From positions 186,001-250,000 of the forward strand of contig NZ_WVRN01000002.1 of NCBI RefSeq assembly GCF_013112245.1: a DNA stretch of 64,000 bases, written 5' to 3'. This DNA comes from Ruegeria sp. HKCCD4315. GTDB taxonomy: Bacteria; Pseudomonadota; Alphaproteobacteria; Rhodobacterales; Rhodobacteraceae. Below are positions 16,332 to 25,803 of this stretch, piece after piece. The first letter of the stretch is position 1, and every line of letters begins with the position of its first letter. Below the pieces are notes generated by a model that had not been told where the DNA came from, did not search any database, and worked only from the letters and a program-made list of their open reading frames with translations. The position numbers were made by a program, and so were the translations under genes.

Positions 16332-17179
16332 GTGATGTGACCTTCGCCGCTGACCGCCCTTCTTTCCTGCGTATGGCCTTGCGAAAGCCAGGTTTTGTCG
16401 CCGGGATGCTGATCATCGGGTTTTCGATCCTGCTGGCGATTTTTCCAGGGGTCTTCGCGCCATATGATCCAAATGCGATTGATTACAACGCAATCCGTCA
16501 ACCTCCGTCATGGGCGCACCCGTTTGGGACCGATCTGTTGGGCCGAGACAGCCTTTCGAGGGTGATCTGGGCCTATCAGGTCAATATGCAAATGGCTGTG
16601 TTCGGCACCGTGTTTGCGCTGGTAACAGGTGTGATCATCGGCGCACTGGTCGGCTATTACCGAGGCATCGCCGATATGATCTTTGGCCGGATTGTTGATG
16701 CAGTCATCACCTTCCCGTTTCTGGTACTGGTGATCGCGGTGGTCGCTGTGCTGGGGCCGGGATTGGTCAATATGTATATCGCCATCTCGGTGGTCTATTG
16801 GGTGTATTACGCGCGTCTGATGCGAGCCGAAGTCATCGCTCAGATGGGCAATGACTATGCGGCCGCCGGGGTCGTCATGGGCTATTCCGACCGTCGCATC
16901 ATCTTCCGCCACTTGCTGCCCAACGCGATCACGCCTGTGATCGTTTATTGGATGACCGACATGGCACTGGTGATCCTTCTGGGGTCTTCGCTCGGCTATC
17001 TGGGGTTGGGTGCACAACCGCCGCAGGCCGAATGGGGCGTTCTGATTGCCGAAGGGCGCAACTTTATCTCAACCGCGTGGTGGTTGAGCCTGATGCCGGG
17101 GCTCGCAATTGTTTTGACCGGTCTTGGTTTTTCCCTGTTGGGCGACGGGTTGGCCGATCTGTTGAGGCCGAGGGGGTAA
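16328..17179 (+). CDS. Peptide ABC transporter permease (DppC-like)
   Basis: 283 residues. The N-terminal cytoplasmic stretch and first membrane helix (KPGFVAGMLIIGFSILLAIF) followed by APYDPNAIDYNAIRQPPSWA and HPFGTDLLGRDSLSRVIW are hallmarks of the DppC/OppC class. The EAA loop is near RAEVIAQMGNDYAAAGVVMG. It starts inside the stop codon of the partner permease and is followed within three bases by the first ATPase gene. Confidence 0.92.
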   Translation: MSDVTFAADRPSFLRMALRKPGFVAGMLIIGFSILLAIFPGVFAPYDPNAIDYNAIRQPPSWAHPFGTDLLGRDSLSRVIWAYQVNMQMAVFGTVFALVTGVIIGALVGYYRGIADMIFGRIVDAVITFPFLVLVIAVVAVLGPGLVNMYIAISVVYWVYYARLMRAEVIAQMGNDYAAAGVVMGYSDRRIIFRHLLPNAITPVIVYWMTDMALVILLGSSLGYLGLGAQPPQAEWGVLIAEGRNFISTAWWLSLMPGLAIVLTGLGFSLLGDGLADLLRPRG

Positions 17180-17182
17180 GGG

Positions 17183-18175
17183 ATGGAAGACAACACACCG
17201 ATCCTGCAGGTCGAGGGCCTGAACACCACCTTCTACCGCAACGGCAGCGCCTTGCCTGCCTTGCGTGACGTGAGCTTTTCTGTCGCGCAGGGTGAGGTCC
17301 TAGGGCTGGTCGGGGAAAGCGGATCAGGCAAAAGCGTCACGTTGCGTTCGATCATTGGACTTGCGCGCCGTTACGGGGATGTAACCGGAACAGTGCGTTG
17401 GCAAGGGCGCGATCTGGTCGGGATGGCAGATCGCGCCCTGCGTCAAATTCAGGGGCGTGAGATCGCGATGATCTTTCAAGAGCCGATGACCTCTCTCAAC
17501 CCGCTGCTGACGGTTGGTCTACAACTTGAAGAGACGTTGCGCGCCCATACCGACCTGTCGCGAGCAGCGCGCCGGGATCGTGCTATAGAGATGCTGGATC
17601 TGGTCGGTATCCCGTCGGCTTCACAACGGTTGAAGGACTACCCGCACCAGTTTTCCGGCGGCATGAGGCAACGGGTGATGATCGCCATTGCGCTGGCAGC
17701 GAACCCTAAATTGTTGCTTGCGGATGAGCCAACCACGGCGCTGGACGTCACCATTCAGGCCCAGATCCTCGATCTGATTCTTCAACTGGCGCAGGACTTG
17801 GATATGGGGGTGGTGATGGTCACGCATGATCTGGGCGTCGTGGCGCAGACTTGCGACAGAGTTGCGGTGATGTATGCGGGCCGGATCGTCGAGCAAGGGC
17901 CGGTCAGGGATGTCCTGCGCGAACCGCGTCATCCCTATACCGTTGGTCTGATGCGCTCGGTGCCCGAGAATTTGCCGCCTCGCACACCTCTTTACTCCAT
18001 ACCCGGCGTACCACCGGGGTTGGACGCTTTGCCTGTGGGATGTGCTTTTGCCCCGCGCTGCGCGTCATGTATTTCACCATGCAGTCAGGATCGCCCGGCC
18101 TTGTCTTTGATCACCGAAGGGCGGCAGGTGGCCTGTTTCAATCCGATTGCCACGTCTCAGGGGAATGCCGCATGA
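17183..18175 (+). CDS. Peptide ABC transporter ATP-binding protein (DppD-like)
   Basis: 330 residues. Walker A is [10 protein letters not shown], the signature is [12 protein letters not shown], and Walker B is [12 protein letters not shown], followed by the switch histidine in VTHDLGVV. The C-terminal oligopeptide-transporter extension has the cysteine-rich [19 protein letters not shown] segment, which in DppD/OppD-type ATPases binds an iron-sulfur cluster. ATG start has AGGGGGTAAGGG just before it. It overlaps the second ATPase gene by four bases. Confidence 0.93.
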   Translation: MEDNTPILQVEGLNTTFYRNGSALPALRDVSFSVAQGEVLGLVGESGSGKSVTLRSIIGLARRYGDVTGTVRWQGRDLVGMADRALRQIQGREIAMIFQEPMTSLNPLLTVGLQLEETLRAHTDLSRAARRDRAIEMLDLVGIPSASQRLKDYPHQFSGGMRQRVMIAIALAANPKLLLADEPTTALDVTIQAQILDLILQLAQDLDMGVVMVTHDLGVVAQTCDRVAVMYAGRIVEQGPVRDVLREPRHPYTVGLMRSVPENLPPRTPLYSIPGVPPGLDALPVGCAFAPRCASCISPCSQDRPALSLITEGRQVACFNPIATSQGNAA

Positions 18176-19170
18176 GCGCCACGGTGATGGAAATCCGCGA
18201 CCTGCATCTGCGCTTTCCTTTAGGGCGCAGCCCAGGCGATTTTCTGACCGGTCGCCCCGGTCGTGTCGTGAACGCACTGAATGGTGTCAGCCTGGATCTG
18301 ATCCGGGGCGAAACACTGGGTGTCGTAGGAGAGTCCGGCTGCGGCAAGTCCACACTCGCCCGCTGTATCGTACGGCTTTACAAACCCAGTGATGGTGAAA
18401 TTCGTTTTGATGGTCATGATATCTTTGCGGCCGATCAGCGTCCGGACAGGGTGTATAATCGTCGCGTTCAGATGATGTTTCAGGATCCGTACTCGTCTCT
18501 GAATCCGAGGATGACAACGGGGCAAATCCTGACCGAAGCGCTGCGCGTGCATGAGATGCGCCCAGAAGCGGACATCCCCGAGCGCGTTGCCGAGTTGCTG
18601 GAGCTGGTGCGATTGCCGCAAGATGCACAGCACAAGCTGCCGCATGAGTTTTCGGGCGGGCAGCGCCAACGTATCGCCATTGCCCGCGCTTTGGCGGTCG
18701 AGCCCGAGGTTCTGATCGCGGATGAACTGGTCTCGGCACTGGATGTTTCGGTGCAAGCACAGGTGGTCAATCTGTTGCTTGAATTGCAGGAGACTTTGGG
18801 GCTGACAATCCTGTTCGTCGCTCATGACCTACGATTGGTGCGTCACGTTTCAAACCGTGTTGCGGTGATTTATCTGGGCCGGATTGTCGAGATCGGAGAC
18901 AGCGAGACGCTGTTTTCCGCCCCGGCGCACCCTTACAGTCAGGCGTTACTGCAAGCGGCCCCATCGCTGAACCCCGATGATCGGGGCAGGGCGGTCAAGC
19001 TGGAAGGCGAACTGCCTTCGCCCCTGAATATGCCGTCCGGTTGCCCGTTCCATGTGCGCTGCCGCCACGCCACCGAAATCTGCAAAGCAACTCGACCCAC
19101 CCTGCAACCATTCAAGGAGCAGGGCGAAGTTGCCTGCCATCATGTTGAAGAGATCAATACCCATGCTTGA
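18172..19170 (+). CDS. Peptide ABC transporter ATP-binding protein (DppF-like)
   Basis: 332 residues when started at the ATG (18,172) that overlaps the stop of the previous gene; the frame is open further upstream but that part is the shadow of the first ATPase. Walker A is [13 protein letters not shown], the Q-loop is [15 protein letters not shown], the signature is [12 protein letters not shown], and Walker B is [12 protein letters not shown] with a leucine in place of the usual proline (DEL instead of DEP). The C-terminal oligopeptide domain has [14 protein letters not shown]. Together with the preceding ATPase it forms the heterodimeric motor of the importer. Confidence 0.93.
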   Translation: MSATVMEIRDLHLRFPLGRSPGDFLTGRPGRVVNALNGVSLDLIRGETLGVVGESGCGKSTLARCIVRLYKPSDGEIRFDGHDIFAADQRPDRVYNRRVQMMFQDPYSSLNPRMTTGQILTEALRVHEMRPEADIPERVAELLELVRLPQDAQHKLPHEFSGGQRQRIAIARALAVEPEVLIADELVSALDVSVQAQVVNLLLELQETLGLTILFVAHDLRLVRHVSNRVAVIYLGRIVEIGDSETLFSAPAHPYSQALLQAAPSLNPDDRGRAVKLEGELPSPLNMPSGCPFHVRCRHATEICKATRPTLQPFKEQGEVACHHVEEINTHA

Positions 19171-20959
19171 CGCCCCTGACGCGAACAAGGCTCCAATCGT
19201 CGCCGCTTTGCGCGCGGAAATGAAAGCCAGACAATTGGATGCATTTATTTTGCCGCGATATGATGCGCATCAGGCGGAATATGTTGCGCCGCATGATGAA
19301 AGGCTTGCTTACGTGACCGGGTTTACCGGATCGGCAGGTCTTGCCATCATCACCATGGATACGGTCGCGCTGTTTGTGGATGGGCGCTATGTTGTTCAGG
19401 CGGTGAACCAATGCCCCAAGCCATTGTTCTCGCACCACCATTTGTTCGATGATCCGCCCGAAGATTGGCTGGCGGGTGTGGCGCAGCTCGGCTGGCAGGT
19501 TGGATTTGATCCGATGCATATTCCTCCAACCTTATTCGACCGGTTTGCCAAGGCGGTCCAGCAAGGCAAGCTGGTCACTGTCGAAGATAACCCGGTTGAC
19601 AGAATTTGGGTGAACCAACCATTGCCCCCGGTTGGAGAAATAGAACCTTTTCCGGTTCAGATTTCAGGTCAGCCGACACGCGAGAAAATCGATGAACTGG
19701 TAAGCTGGATGCGGGCCAGCGGTGCGGAACTGTTGGTTGAAACGCAGCCCGACAACATCGCCTGGTTGCTGAACATTCGGGGGGCGGATGTTGCCTTTAA
19801 CCCAATCCCGCAGTCCTTTGTGTTGGTGAACGCAAACGGTAGTGTGCTTTGGTTTGTTGCGCCGTCTAAGCTACACCCGGATGTTCTCCAGTTCTTGCCC
19901 GAGACGGTTCAAGTCCGCGCTCCTGACGAATTTCTGCCTGCTGTAAAAAAGCAAGTCGAGCAGGGGCAGAGTGTCTTGTTCGATCCCGCGTTTTCGCCGG
20001 TTGCCGTGCGCGCGACCATAGAAAAAGCCGGTGGTATTGCGCAACCTCATTCAAGTTTCCTAACTGCCCGTAAGGCCGTAAAAAACCCTGTAGAGCTGCA
20101 GGGGATGCGATCCTGCCATATCCAAGACGGCATAGCTTGGGTCGAGTTCTGCGCCTGGCTTGCTGCCGAAGTCCCGCGCCGCAGTGAAGCGGGCCAGCCT
20201 GTTACAGAGCGCGAAGCAGAAGAGGCGATCTTGCGCTTTCGTCAACGCCAACCCGGTTTTCTTGAACAAAGCTTCAATTCCATATCTGCCGCAGGCGGCA
20301 ACGCTGCTATGTGCCACTACTCGACACGAGGGGACAATCAGGTGGCGATCCGTCCTGGTGACACATATCTGCTGGATTCCGGTGGTCAGTACGAGACTGG
20401 CACCACCGATGCCACCCGCAGCTTCGCTTTTGGGCCAAAACGCCCACAGGGATATGATCGGGCTTACACGGCTGTGTTCCAGGCGTTTCATTCGATAGCG
20501 ACCCTGCGCTTTCCGCCCGGTACGCAAGGTCATCACATCGATGCAATCTGTCGTCGACCGCTGTGGGACCTCGGGCTGGACTACGATCATGGGACAGGTC
20601 ATGGAGTGGGCCACCGACTGTCCGTGCATGAACACCCTCAGCGAATTGGCAAGCCCTATAACCCGGTTGATCTGGCGCCGGGCATGATCCTCTCGTTGGA
20701 ACCAGGATATTACGAGCAAGACAGTTTTGGAATTCGGATCGAAAACCTGGTTGAAATTGTCGAGGTAGATGATGGCTTTCTGACGTTCTCGAACTTGACA
20801 TGGTGTCCTATTCAAACGGACATGTTGCTGGTCGAGATGCTGACCGATGCCGAGCGTGAATGGATAAACGCGTATAACCAGCGCGTGGTTGAGACGCTGG
20901 GGTCCGGTTTGTCATCTGAGGCGCTCGCATGGTCAAAGACAGCGTGCACGCCAGTTTGA
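19163..20959 (+). CDS. Xaa-Pro aminopeptidase (aminopeptidase P, M24B)
   Basis: 598 residues, matching the long three-domain (eukaryotic-type) aminopeptidase P rather than the ~440-residue E. coli PepP. The catalytic pita-bread domain holds the metal-binding set: LDSGGQYETGTTDATRSF (two aspartates), GTGHGVGHRLSVHEHP (histidine), LSLEPGYYEQ and GIRIENLVEI (glutamates). It removes an N-terminal residue from peptides with proline in second position, acting in the cytoplasm. The chosen ATG overlaps the second ATPase gene by eight bases; an in-frame ATG at 19,142 is possible. Being the last gene of the peptide-importer operon, it probably processes imported proline-containing peptides. Confidence 0.93.
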   Translation: MLDAPDANKAPIVAALRAEMKARQLDAFILPRYDAHQAEYVAPHDERLAYVTGFTGSAGLAIITMDTVALFVDGRYVVQAVNQCPKPLFSHHHLFDDPPEDWLAGVAQLGWQVGFDPMHIPPTLFDRFAKAVQQGKLVTVEDNPVDRIWVNQPLPPVGEIEPFPVQISGQPTREKIDELVSWMRASGAELLVETQPDNIAWLLNIRGADVAFNPIPQSFVLVNANGSVLWFVAPSKLHPDVLQFLPETVQVRAPDEFLPAVKKQVEQGQSVLFDPAFSPVAVRATIEKAGGIAQPHSSFLTARKAVKNPVELQGMRSCHIQDGIAWVEFCAWLAAEVPRRSEAGQPVTEREAEEAILRFRQRQPGFLEQSFNSISAAGGNAAMCHYSTRGDNQVAIRPGDTYLLDSGGQYETGTTDATRSFAFGPKRPQGYDRAYTAVFQAFHSIATLRFPPGTQGHHIDAICRRPLWDLGLDYDHGTGHGVGHRLSVHEHPQRIGKPYNPVDLAPGMILSLEPGYYEQDSFGIRIENLVEIVEVDDGFLTFSNLTWCPIQTDMLLVEMLTDAEREWINAYNQRVVETLGSGLSSEALAWSKTACTPV

Positions 20960-21032
20960 CCTACATGGGCACTATAAGAGTGGTTTGTTCATGCGACACA
21001 GCACAAAACGTGCATGAGTGGCCACGCAATGC

Positions 21033-22400
21033 CTAAATCTCGTTCAGGGCGCTGATTATGTCTTCGGCATGTGACGGATCGGCGAACAGGGCCCGAAGCA
21101 AAGCGCTCAGAGGGTAGTTGGGCCAAGCCTCATCCAAGAGAAGAATTGTTGCCTTTGCCCGGTCGTGCTCTCCCAACCTTTGATAGGCTGCAGCAAGGTA
21201 ACCGATCGAGATGGCACTGACCGGGTCGCCCAACCTGATCGATCTGTTGAATTGGTCGACGCAGCCCTGATAATCTCCCAAATGAAAATTCGATGATGCC
21301 AGCACGCTTCGATATGGGAATCTGCGATTGGTGGTGTCGTAGTTTTGCGCGCGTTTGGCGGACCTGGTAGCACGTTCAAAATCTCCACCAAACAACGCAA
21401 ACAAAGCGTCAAAGTTAATAACATGGATGTCATCAGGCGCGAGGCGGATCGCACGGTTCGAATGGGCCATCGTCGCTTCGAAGTCGCGCTTGGCAAAAGA
21501 GACAAGAGCCAGCGCCGAGTGGCTCCAGCCTTCACCGGGTGCGAGTTCGACGGCCTTATCGGCATGCGCCTCTGCTTGAACCAGAAAATCGCGCTTCTCT
21601 GCTCCGGTCGGAGTGGTGATCGCCAGGATCCCTAACGATTGTGCCGAGCCCGCGTATCCGCCAAAATACGAGTTGTCCAACGCAATGGCGCGCTCGAACA
21701 TACCGCTCACAGCTTGCAATCGGGCACGATCCAGAACTGGGAACATCAAAGGACGCGCTTCGTCAGCCAGATTCATCGCCTGCAGCTTAGTGGGATTGGT
21801 GGAAAACAGAGCTTCCCGGACAGCTTGTTGTTTTCTCGCGGCTTCGGATGGGTCTGAGACGCTCGTCGACTGCTGAGGGTTGAATTGAAGGTACAATCCG
21901 GTGGCGCATAACAGCAGAACGCCCATCAGTGCAACACTGCGCAACCAATTGCGACGTGTCCAAGGCGTGCCGTTTTCATGGTTGGCCGAAATCACCTCAA
22001 ACCGGGGTACATATCCTCCGGGATCCACGTGAATGCGCAAACACTCATCCTTGCCGGAATTCGAGTAATAGTTTGCCAGTCGCCGCCGCATACGGCCGGC
22101 ATCTACGCGCACCACGGCCATTGGATCGCCGCGCCCACCCAGTGATCTGCCGTAGACATCCTCGGCAATCGACTTGGCCCGGATGTTGTCCCCGTGCCCA
22201 GCCAAAAGAGTTTCAACGACATATCGTAGAAAAGACTGTAACCGCTCAGCCCCTTCAAATTCCGGGCTGTTCAATATGGCATCCAATGCCTGCCGGATCT
22301 CAGGATCCGTCAGGTTTTTCGGAATCGGATCACGGCCCGATTCTGAGTGTAACCCCCTAGATGTCACCACATCAGCCGCTTTCACGCTTTTCGTAAGCAT
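21033..22400 (-). CDS. TPR protein with cyclase-associated N-terminal domain
   Basis: 455 residues. The first ~135 residues (DPEIRQALDAILNSPEFEGA, LQSFLRYVVETLLAG, IAEDVYGR, VVRVDAGRMRRRLANYY, HVDPGGYVPRFEV) match a region I know from alphaproteobacterial proteins annotated as adenylate-cyclase-like, where it precedes a membrane helix and TPRs. One membrane segment lies at about 155-175 (SVALMGVLLLCATGLYLQF), and tetratricopeptide-like repeats fill the C-terminal half (RAIALDNSYFGGYAGSAQSL and DKAVELAPGEGWSHSALALV). No cyclase catalytic domain is present. The N-terminal part may bind DNA or sense a signal at the membrane; this is inference. It is divergent from the DUF3179/sulfatase genes, with a perfect palindrome just upstream of its start. 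Confidence 0.7.
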   Translation of the reverse strand: MLTKSVKAADVVTSRGLHSESGRDPIPKNLTDPEIRQALDAILNSPEFEGAERLQSFLRYVVETLLAGHGDNIRAKSIAEDVYGRSLGGRGDPMAVVRVDAGRMRRRLANYYSNSGKDECLRIHVDPGGYVPRFEVISANHENGTPWTRRNWLRSVALMGVLLLCATGLYLQFNPQQSTSVSDPSEAARKQQAVREALFSTNPTKLQAMNLADEARPLMFPVLDRARLQAVSGMFERAIALDNSYFGGYAGSAQSLGILAITTPTGAEKRDFLVQAEAHADKAVELAPGEGWSHSALALVSFAKRDFEATMAHSNRAIRLAPDDIHVINFDALFALFGGDFERATRSAKRAQNYDTTNRRFPYRSVLASSNFHLGDYQGCVDQFNRSIRLGDPVSAISIGYLAAAYQRLGEHDRAKATILLLDEAWPNYPLSALLRALFADPSHAEDIISALNEI

Positions 22401-22412
22401 CTGAAAATAAAC

Positions 22413-22429
22413 ATGTTACGACGTAACAT
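22413..22429. promoter_or_regulatory. Perfect 17-base palindrome, likely operator
   Basis: ATGTTACG-A-CGTAACAT, perfect dyad, 13 bases upstream of the TPR gene start and 111 bases before the divergent small gene. The region is AT-rich. Its position suggests control of one or both divergent transcripts; the binding protein is unknown. Confidence 0.55.
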
Positions 22430-22540
22430 ACGTTAAGATACCTGAATATGTAAATGAATTTCGACGATACTTAACTGGAAAGGAGGGGGAATAGCCTTTT
22501 CGCTGAGGCCTAAGCGAGATCAGGTACCTTGGGGATCGAC

Positions 22541-22768
22541 ATGGTTTCATTGACATTAGTGTTTCCGGAACAAACGAACGAAATCGGCCGGCTACGCAGT
22601 TCGGATACAGTGTTTGCACAAATCTGTGCCGACTATGAAAGCTTGACAGCGCTGCTGCCCTGCGATGCCAGCGATCCAACCTACACAGATTTAACTGATA
22701 GCCTTCGGGGGCTTGAGGACGAAATTCGGCTCTACCTCGCGTCCAAATCAAATTCCTCCGAAGGCTAA
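22541..22768 (+). CDS. Small conserved hypothetical protein
   Basis: 75 residues starting MVSLTLVFPEQ, with GGGGA about 5 bases upstream; a TTG at 22,529 is a weaker alternative. The sequence is acidic and predicted helical (RSSDTVFAQICADYESLTAL ... LTDSLRGLEDEIRLYLASK) with no signal peptide or membrane helix. I do not recognise a named function, although short proteins with an ICADY and GLEDEI pattern occur in Rhodobacteraceae. It is followed after 24 bases by the DUF3179 gene, so it is likely the first gene of that operon. Confidence 0.65.
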   Translation: MVSLTLVFPEQTNEIGRLRSSDTVFAQICADYESLTALLPCDASDPTYTDLTDSLRGLEDEIRLYLASKSNSSEG

Positions 22769-22792
22769 CAAACCGCAGGAAAGGTGATCCAA

Positions 22793-24055
22793 ATGCTGGC
22801 TAACTTGTTGTTTTATTTGGGTCTGGTCGTATCGTTGTCTATCGGCTTTATGTATTTCCGCGACCTGGGGGATATCAGCCAGATGGTGTTGAAGGTGAAG
22901 CGGAACAATATGATCCGGTTCATTCGAAACGAAAACACTTATATCGCAGTTGGTGTTGGCGGGTTGGCTTTGATGCTGTTGGGTCATCTGATGGGCGGCG
23001 GTCCGGGTTGGTTGTTCTTCCTCGGCGCGCCTGCCGTAACGCTTCTTATAGTCTTCCTGTTCGTTTTCCCTTGGATCTGGGTACACGTTGGTCTGCGAAA
23101 CCAGCAAGACAGCGCCCGTTACTTCCCTATCTCGGAAGCCAAGCAATTCATAAACCCTTCGGCAAGCGTTCTTGTGATCGAAAACAACGGACATGCCCGC
23201 GCCCATTCCGATGCGCAGTTGATGCGCCCGCATTTGGCAGGAAATTCTGAGGGGCTGGGTGGCGACGATATTGTGATGACATACTGCGCCATGGCCAATC
23301 TGGGTCTGGCTTACAAACCGCAGATTAATGGCAAACGGCTTGATCTTGAAGTCATGGCCCAGCATGGCAACAACCTGATCCTGCGGGACAACACGACAGG
23401 CGAGCCCATTCAGCAGATTTACGGCCGTTTTGACAATGATCCGTCCGATCAATCTGCTATGCAGCCCTGGCCTACCTTTCGGATGAGTTTTCGAGGCTTC
23501 CAAAAGGCATATCCAGATGGCGAAGTGTTTTTGAACAAACCCTCTTCAAACCCTTTCTTGCGGCTATTCGATCTGTTCACCGAGACCGTTTTCGCCTCGG
23601 GGATTGCGAAGCAGCATCAGGAGTCAGCGCCGGTCATGGATAACATGAGCCATAGTGATGACCGGTTGCCCAACAAAACCTACGTTTGGGGCGTTACAAT
23701 AGCTGACGATGCTGTCTGCTGGACCGATGACTTCATTGCTGAGCATCAAGGGTTGATCAATGCAAACGTTGGGGGCCGAGATGTCGTGGTTGCCTATGAC
23801 CCGGTCTATGAAAGCGTGGGTGTCTGGTACAATGACGGCGGCGCTCCGATAACGAAAATTGATTTCTTCGGCAATTCAAATCACGGAAAGCTCAGCCGTG
23901 TCGAAACCCTGAGATCGGGGATGTTCTGGCATGTCTGGGTCGAGTTCTTTCCGACTACAGACATCAACCGCGTAGGGACTGAAACATTGGACGCAGTCCA
24001 AATTCAGAAGCCTCCAGTATCCGAACCCGAAACAGAACCGAAACAAAGCCAATGA
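22793..24055 (+). CDS. DUF3179-domain membrane protein
   Basis: 420 residues from an ATG with AGGAAAGG 8 bases upstream (a GTG three codons earlier is possible). Three hydrophobic segments occupy about residues 3-20, 48-66 and 72-95. The soluble part fits DUF3179: VIENNGHARAHSDAQLMRPH, DDIVMTYCAMANLGLAYKP, LTVSG-like turns replaced by LEVMAQHGNNLILRDNTTGE, and a C-terminal second lobe with VWGVTIADDAVCWTDDF and VVVAYDPVYESVGVWYN. The conserved TYC cysteine is present. The biochemical role of DUF3179 is unknown. The gene overlaps or abuts the arylsulfatase gene, suggesting a shared task at the cell envelope. Confidence 0.78.
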   Translation: MLANLLFYLGLVVSLSIGFMYFRDLGDISQMVLKVKRNNMIRFIRNENTYIAVGVGGLALMLLGHLMGGGPGWLFFLGAPAVTLLIVFLFVFPWIWVHVGLRNQQDSARYFPISEAKQFINPSASVLVIENNGHARAHSDAQLMRPHLAGNSEGLGGDDIVMTYCAMANLGLAYKPQINGKRLDLEVMAQHGNNLILRDNTTGEPIQQIYGRFDNDPSDQSAMQPWPTFRMSFRGFQKAYPDGEVFLNKPSSNPFLRLFDLFTETVFASGIAKQHQESAPVMDNMSHSDDRLPNKTYVWGVTIADDAVCWTDDFIAEHQGLINANVGGRDVVVAYDPVYESVGVWYNDGGAPITKIDFFGNSNHGKLSRVETLRSGMFWHVWVEFFPTTDINRVGTETLDAVQIQKPPVSEPETEPKQSQ

Positions 24056-24066
24056 GTGGAGGCGAC

Positions 24067-25734
24067 ATGAGACAAGTGGTTTGTCTATCCGCGAGCATAT
24101 GTATCGCAGCTCAAGTGTTAACGGCGCAGGAGGCGCCGATCATTCACGACGCCGAGTATTACATACTGCAAGCCCAACACGCCGAAAAATGGGCCGAGGA
24201 TGATGCTGCGGTTGACGCGCTGCTTTCCGAGTTCCGGGAGCGCAATAATGGCAATCCGCCAAATATCGTTTCCATCCTGATTGATGATCTTGGTTTCGGG
24301 GATATGGGTATACCGGAACTCAACGCAGTACGAGGCATTGAAACTCCGAACATCAATCAATTCTCGGACGAAGGTATGCGGATGGTGCGAATGTACACCG
24401 AACCATCCTGTACTCCGACACGGGTTGCTCAAATGACTGGGCGTCTTCCAGTACGCATGGGAATGGGCAACACGACTGTGGATATAGCCGGCTTCGGTCT
24501 TCCAGGAAAGGAAGTCACTCTTGCTGAGGTTCTTAAAGAAGCTGGCTATGCCACCAGCCATGTAGGTAAATGGCACATGGGTGACATCGCTGAGAGCTGG
24601 GCGATGAACCAGGGTTTCGATTACGCACAACATGCGATCCACCAACAAGGTCAGCTTACGATTTTCAACGACGATGCCATTCGCGAGCAAGTCTCAGTCG
24701 GTATCGGAGATTTTGTACCTGATTACGTGCTCGACGAGTGGTTCCGCCCAGACGCTTCAGCAATGATGACCGTCATCGAAGGCGAGGCAGGTGGACCAAT
24801 CATGGAGATTCGAATGCAACCAGGCGAGCGTTGGGGCGCATTGAAATACGATGAGATGAACCAAGCGTATCAAGACAAAACGATAGAAGAGCTAAGACGT
24901 CTTGCTACCGGTGAGCAACCATTCTTCCTTCAATACTGGCCGATGATCCCACTACATAACACGCGTACTGGACGAACTGGGCCAGAGTCACCCAATGGGG
25001 GCCTCTACGCCGATAAGCTCCAGTTGCTCGATGAATACCTCGGGGAAATCTTCGCCGAAATGGAAAATCTGGACGTCGCCAATAACACTGTCGTTGTTGT
25101 CATGGGTGACAACGGACATTTCACCAAATACTCACCTCAATCCGGCTTCACACCGATGATCTACAAAGGTGGCAAAGGCGACACCACCGAAGGCGGGGTT
25201 CGAGTTGACGCCTTTATTCGCTGGCCTGGTGTTATCGGCCCAGATTCAATGGTTAACAACATCTTACACGTCTCCGATCTCTATACGACACTGTCACGTA
25301 TTGCTGGTGCAGATGGGTTCATCCCGCGCGATCGGCTGGTAGATGGCGTCGATCAGTCAGCATCGATTTTGTTCGCTGATGAATCCAAAGGTCGCCGAGA
25401 CTCGTTGATCGTGTATAACATTGATAAACCCGGAGCGATCATTAAGGATAAATTCCGAATGAACCTGCCGAAGGACCTAACAAACGGTATTTTGGCAGAC
25501 TTCATAGACATTTATCGCGACACTCACGAAAAGTATCCTGTCTCGACTGAAGTCGGTGCTTGGGGAGGTCAGGAATTCGTTCGAATTCTCGCTCGTCACC
25601 AAGCCCGGAAGGAAAAATTCCCTGACGAGAAGCCCGCGTTCGGCATCCCTTATGAGGGGATTGAAAACATTCGCCCTGAAACCGCCGCGGCAGTTGAGGC
25701 ATTCAAAATCAAGCAATCCTCGGTAAGCAAATGA
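24067..25734 (+). CDS. Exported type I arylsulfatase
   Basis: 555 residues with an N-terminal export signal (MRQVVCLSASICIAAQVLTA-QE). The formylglycine-forming motif C115-T-P-T-R119 is intact. Metal-binding residues include the D73-D74 pair in ILIDDLGFGDMG and the DNGH motif later on, followed by KGGKGDTTEGGVR. Such enzymes hydrolyse sulfate esters and need a formylglycine-generating or anSME maturase, which is not in this window. GGAGG lies 4 bases before the chosen ATG; an ATG at 24,052 overlaps the DUF3179 stop (ATGA) and would add five residues. Third codon positions look AT-richer than in neighbouring genes, which may hint at separate ancestry. Organic sulfate scavenging is the likely role. 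Confidence 0.9.
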   Translation: MRQVVCLSASICIAAQVLTAQEAPIIHDAEYYILQAQHAEKWAEDDAAVDALLSEFRERNNGNPPNIVSILIDDLGFGDMGIPELNAVRGIETPNINQFSDEGMRMVRMYTEPSCTPTRVAQMTGRLPVRMGMGNTTVDIAGFGLPGKEVTLAEVLKEAGYATSHVGKWHMGDIAESWAMNQGFDYAQHAIHQQGQLTIFNDDAIREQVSVGIGDFVPDYVLDEWFRPDASAMMTVIEGEAGGPIMEIRMQPGERWGALKYDEMNQAYQDKTIEELRRLATGEQPFFLQYWPMIPLHNTRTGRTGPESPNGGLYADKLQLLDEYLGEIFAEMENLDVANNTVVVVMGDNGHFTKYSPQSGFTPMIYKGGKGDTTEGGVRVDAFIRWPGVIGPDSMVNNILHVSDLYTTLSRIAGADGFIPRDRLVDGVDQSASILFADESKGRRDSLIVYNIDKPGAIIKDKFRMNLPKDLTNGILADFIDIYRDTHEKYPVSTEVGAWGGQEFVRILARHQARKEKFPDEKPAFGIPYEGIENIRPETAAAVEAFKIKQSSVSK

Positions 25735-25803
25735 GGTGCGTTTTGCCCAAGCATCGCCAGCGTGGCCTGTTCCTGTGGAAGTGAAAAGCTAGGAGATCGG
25801 TAA

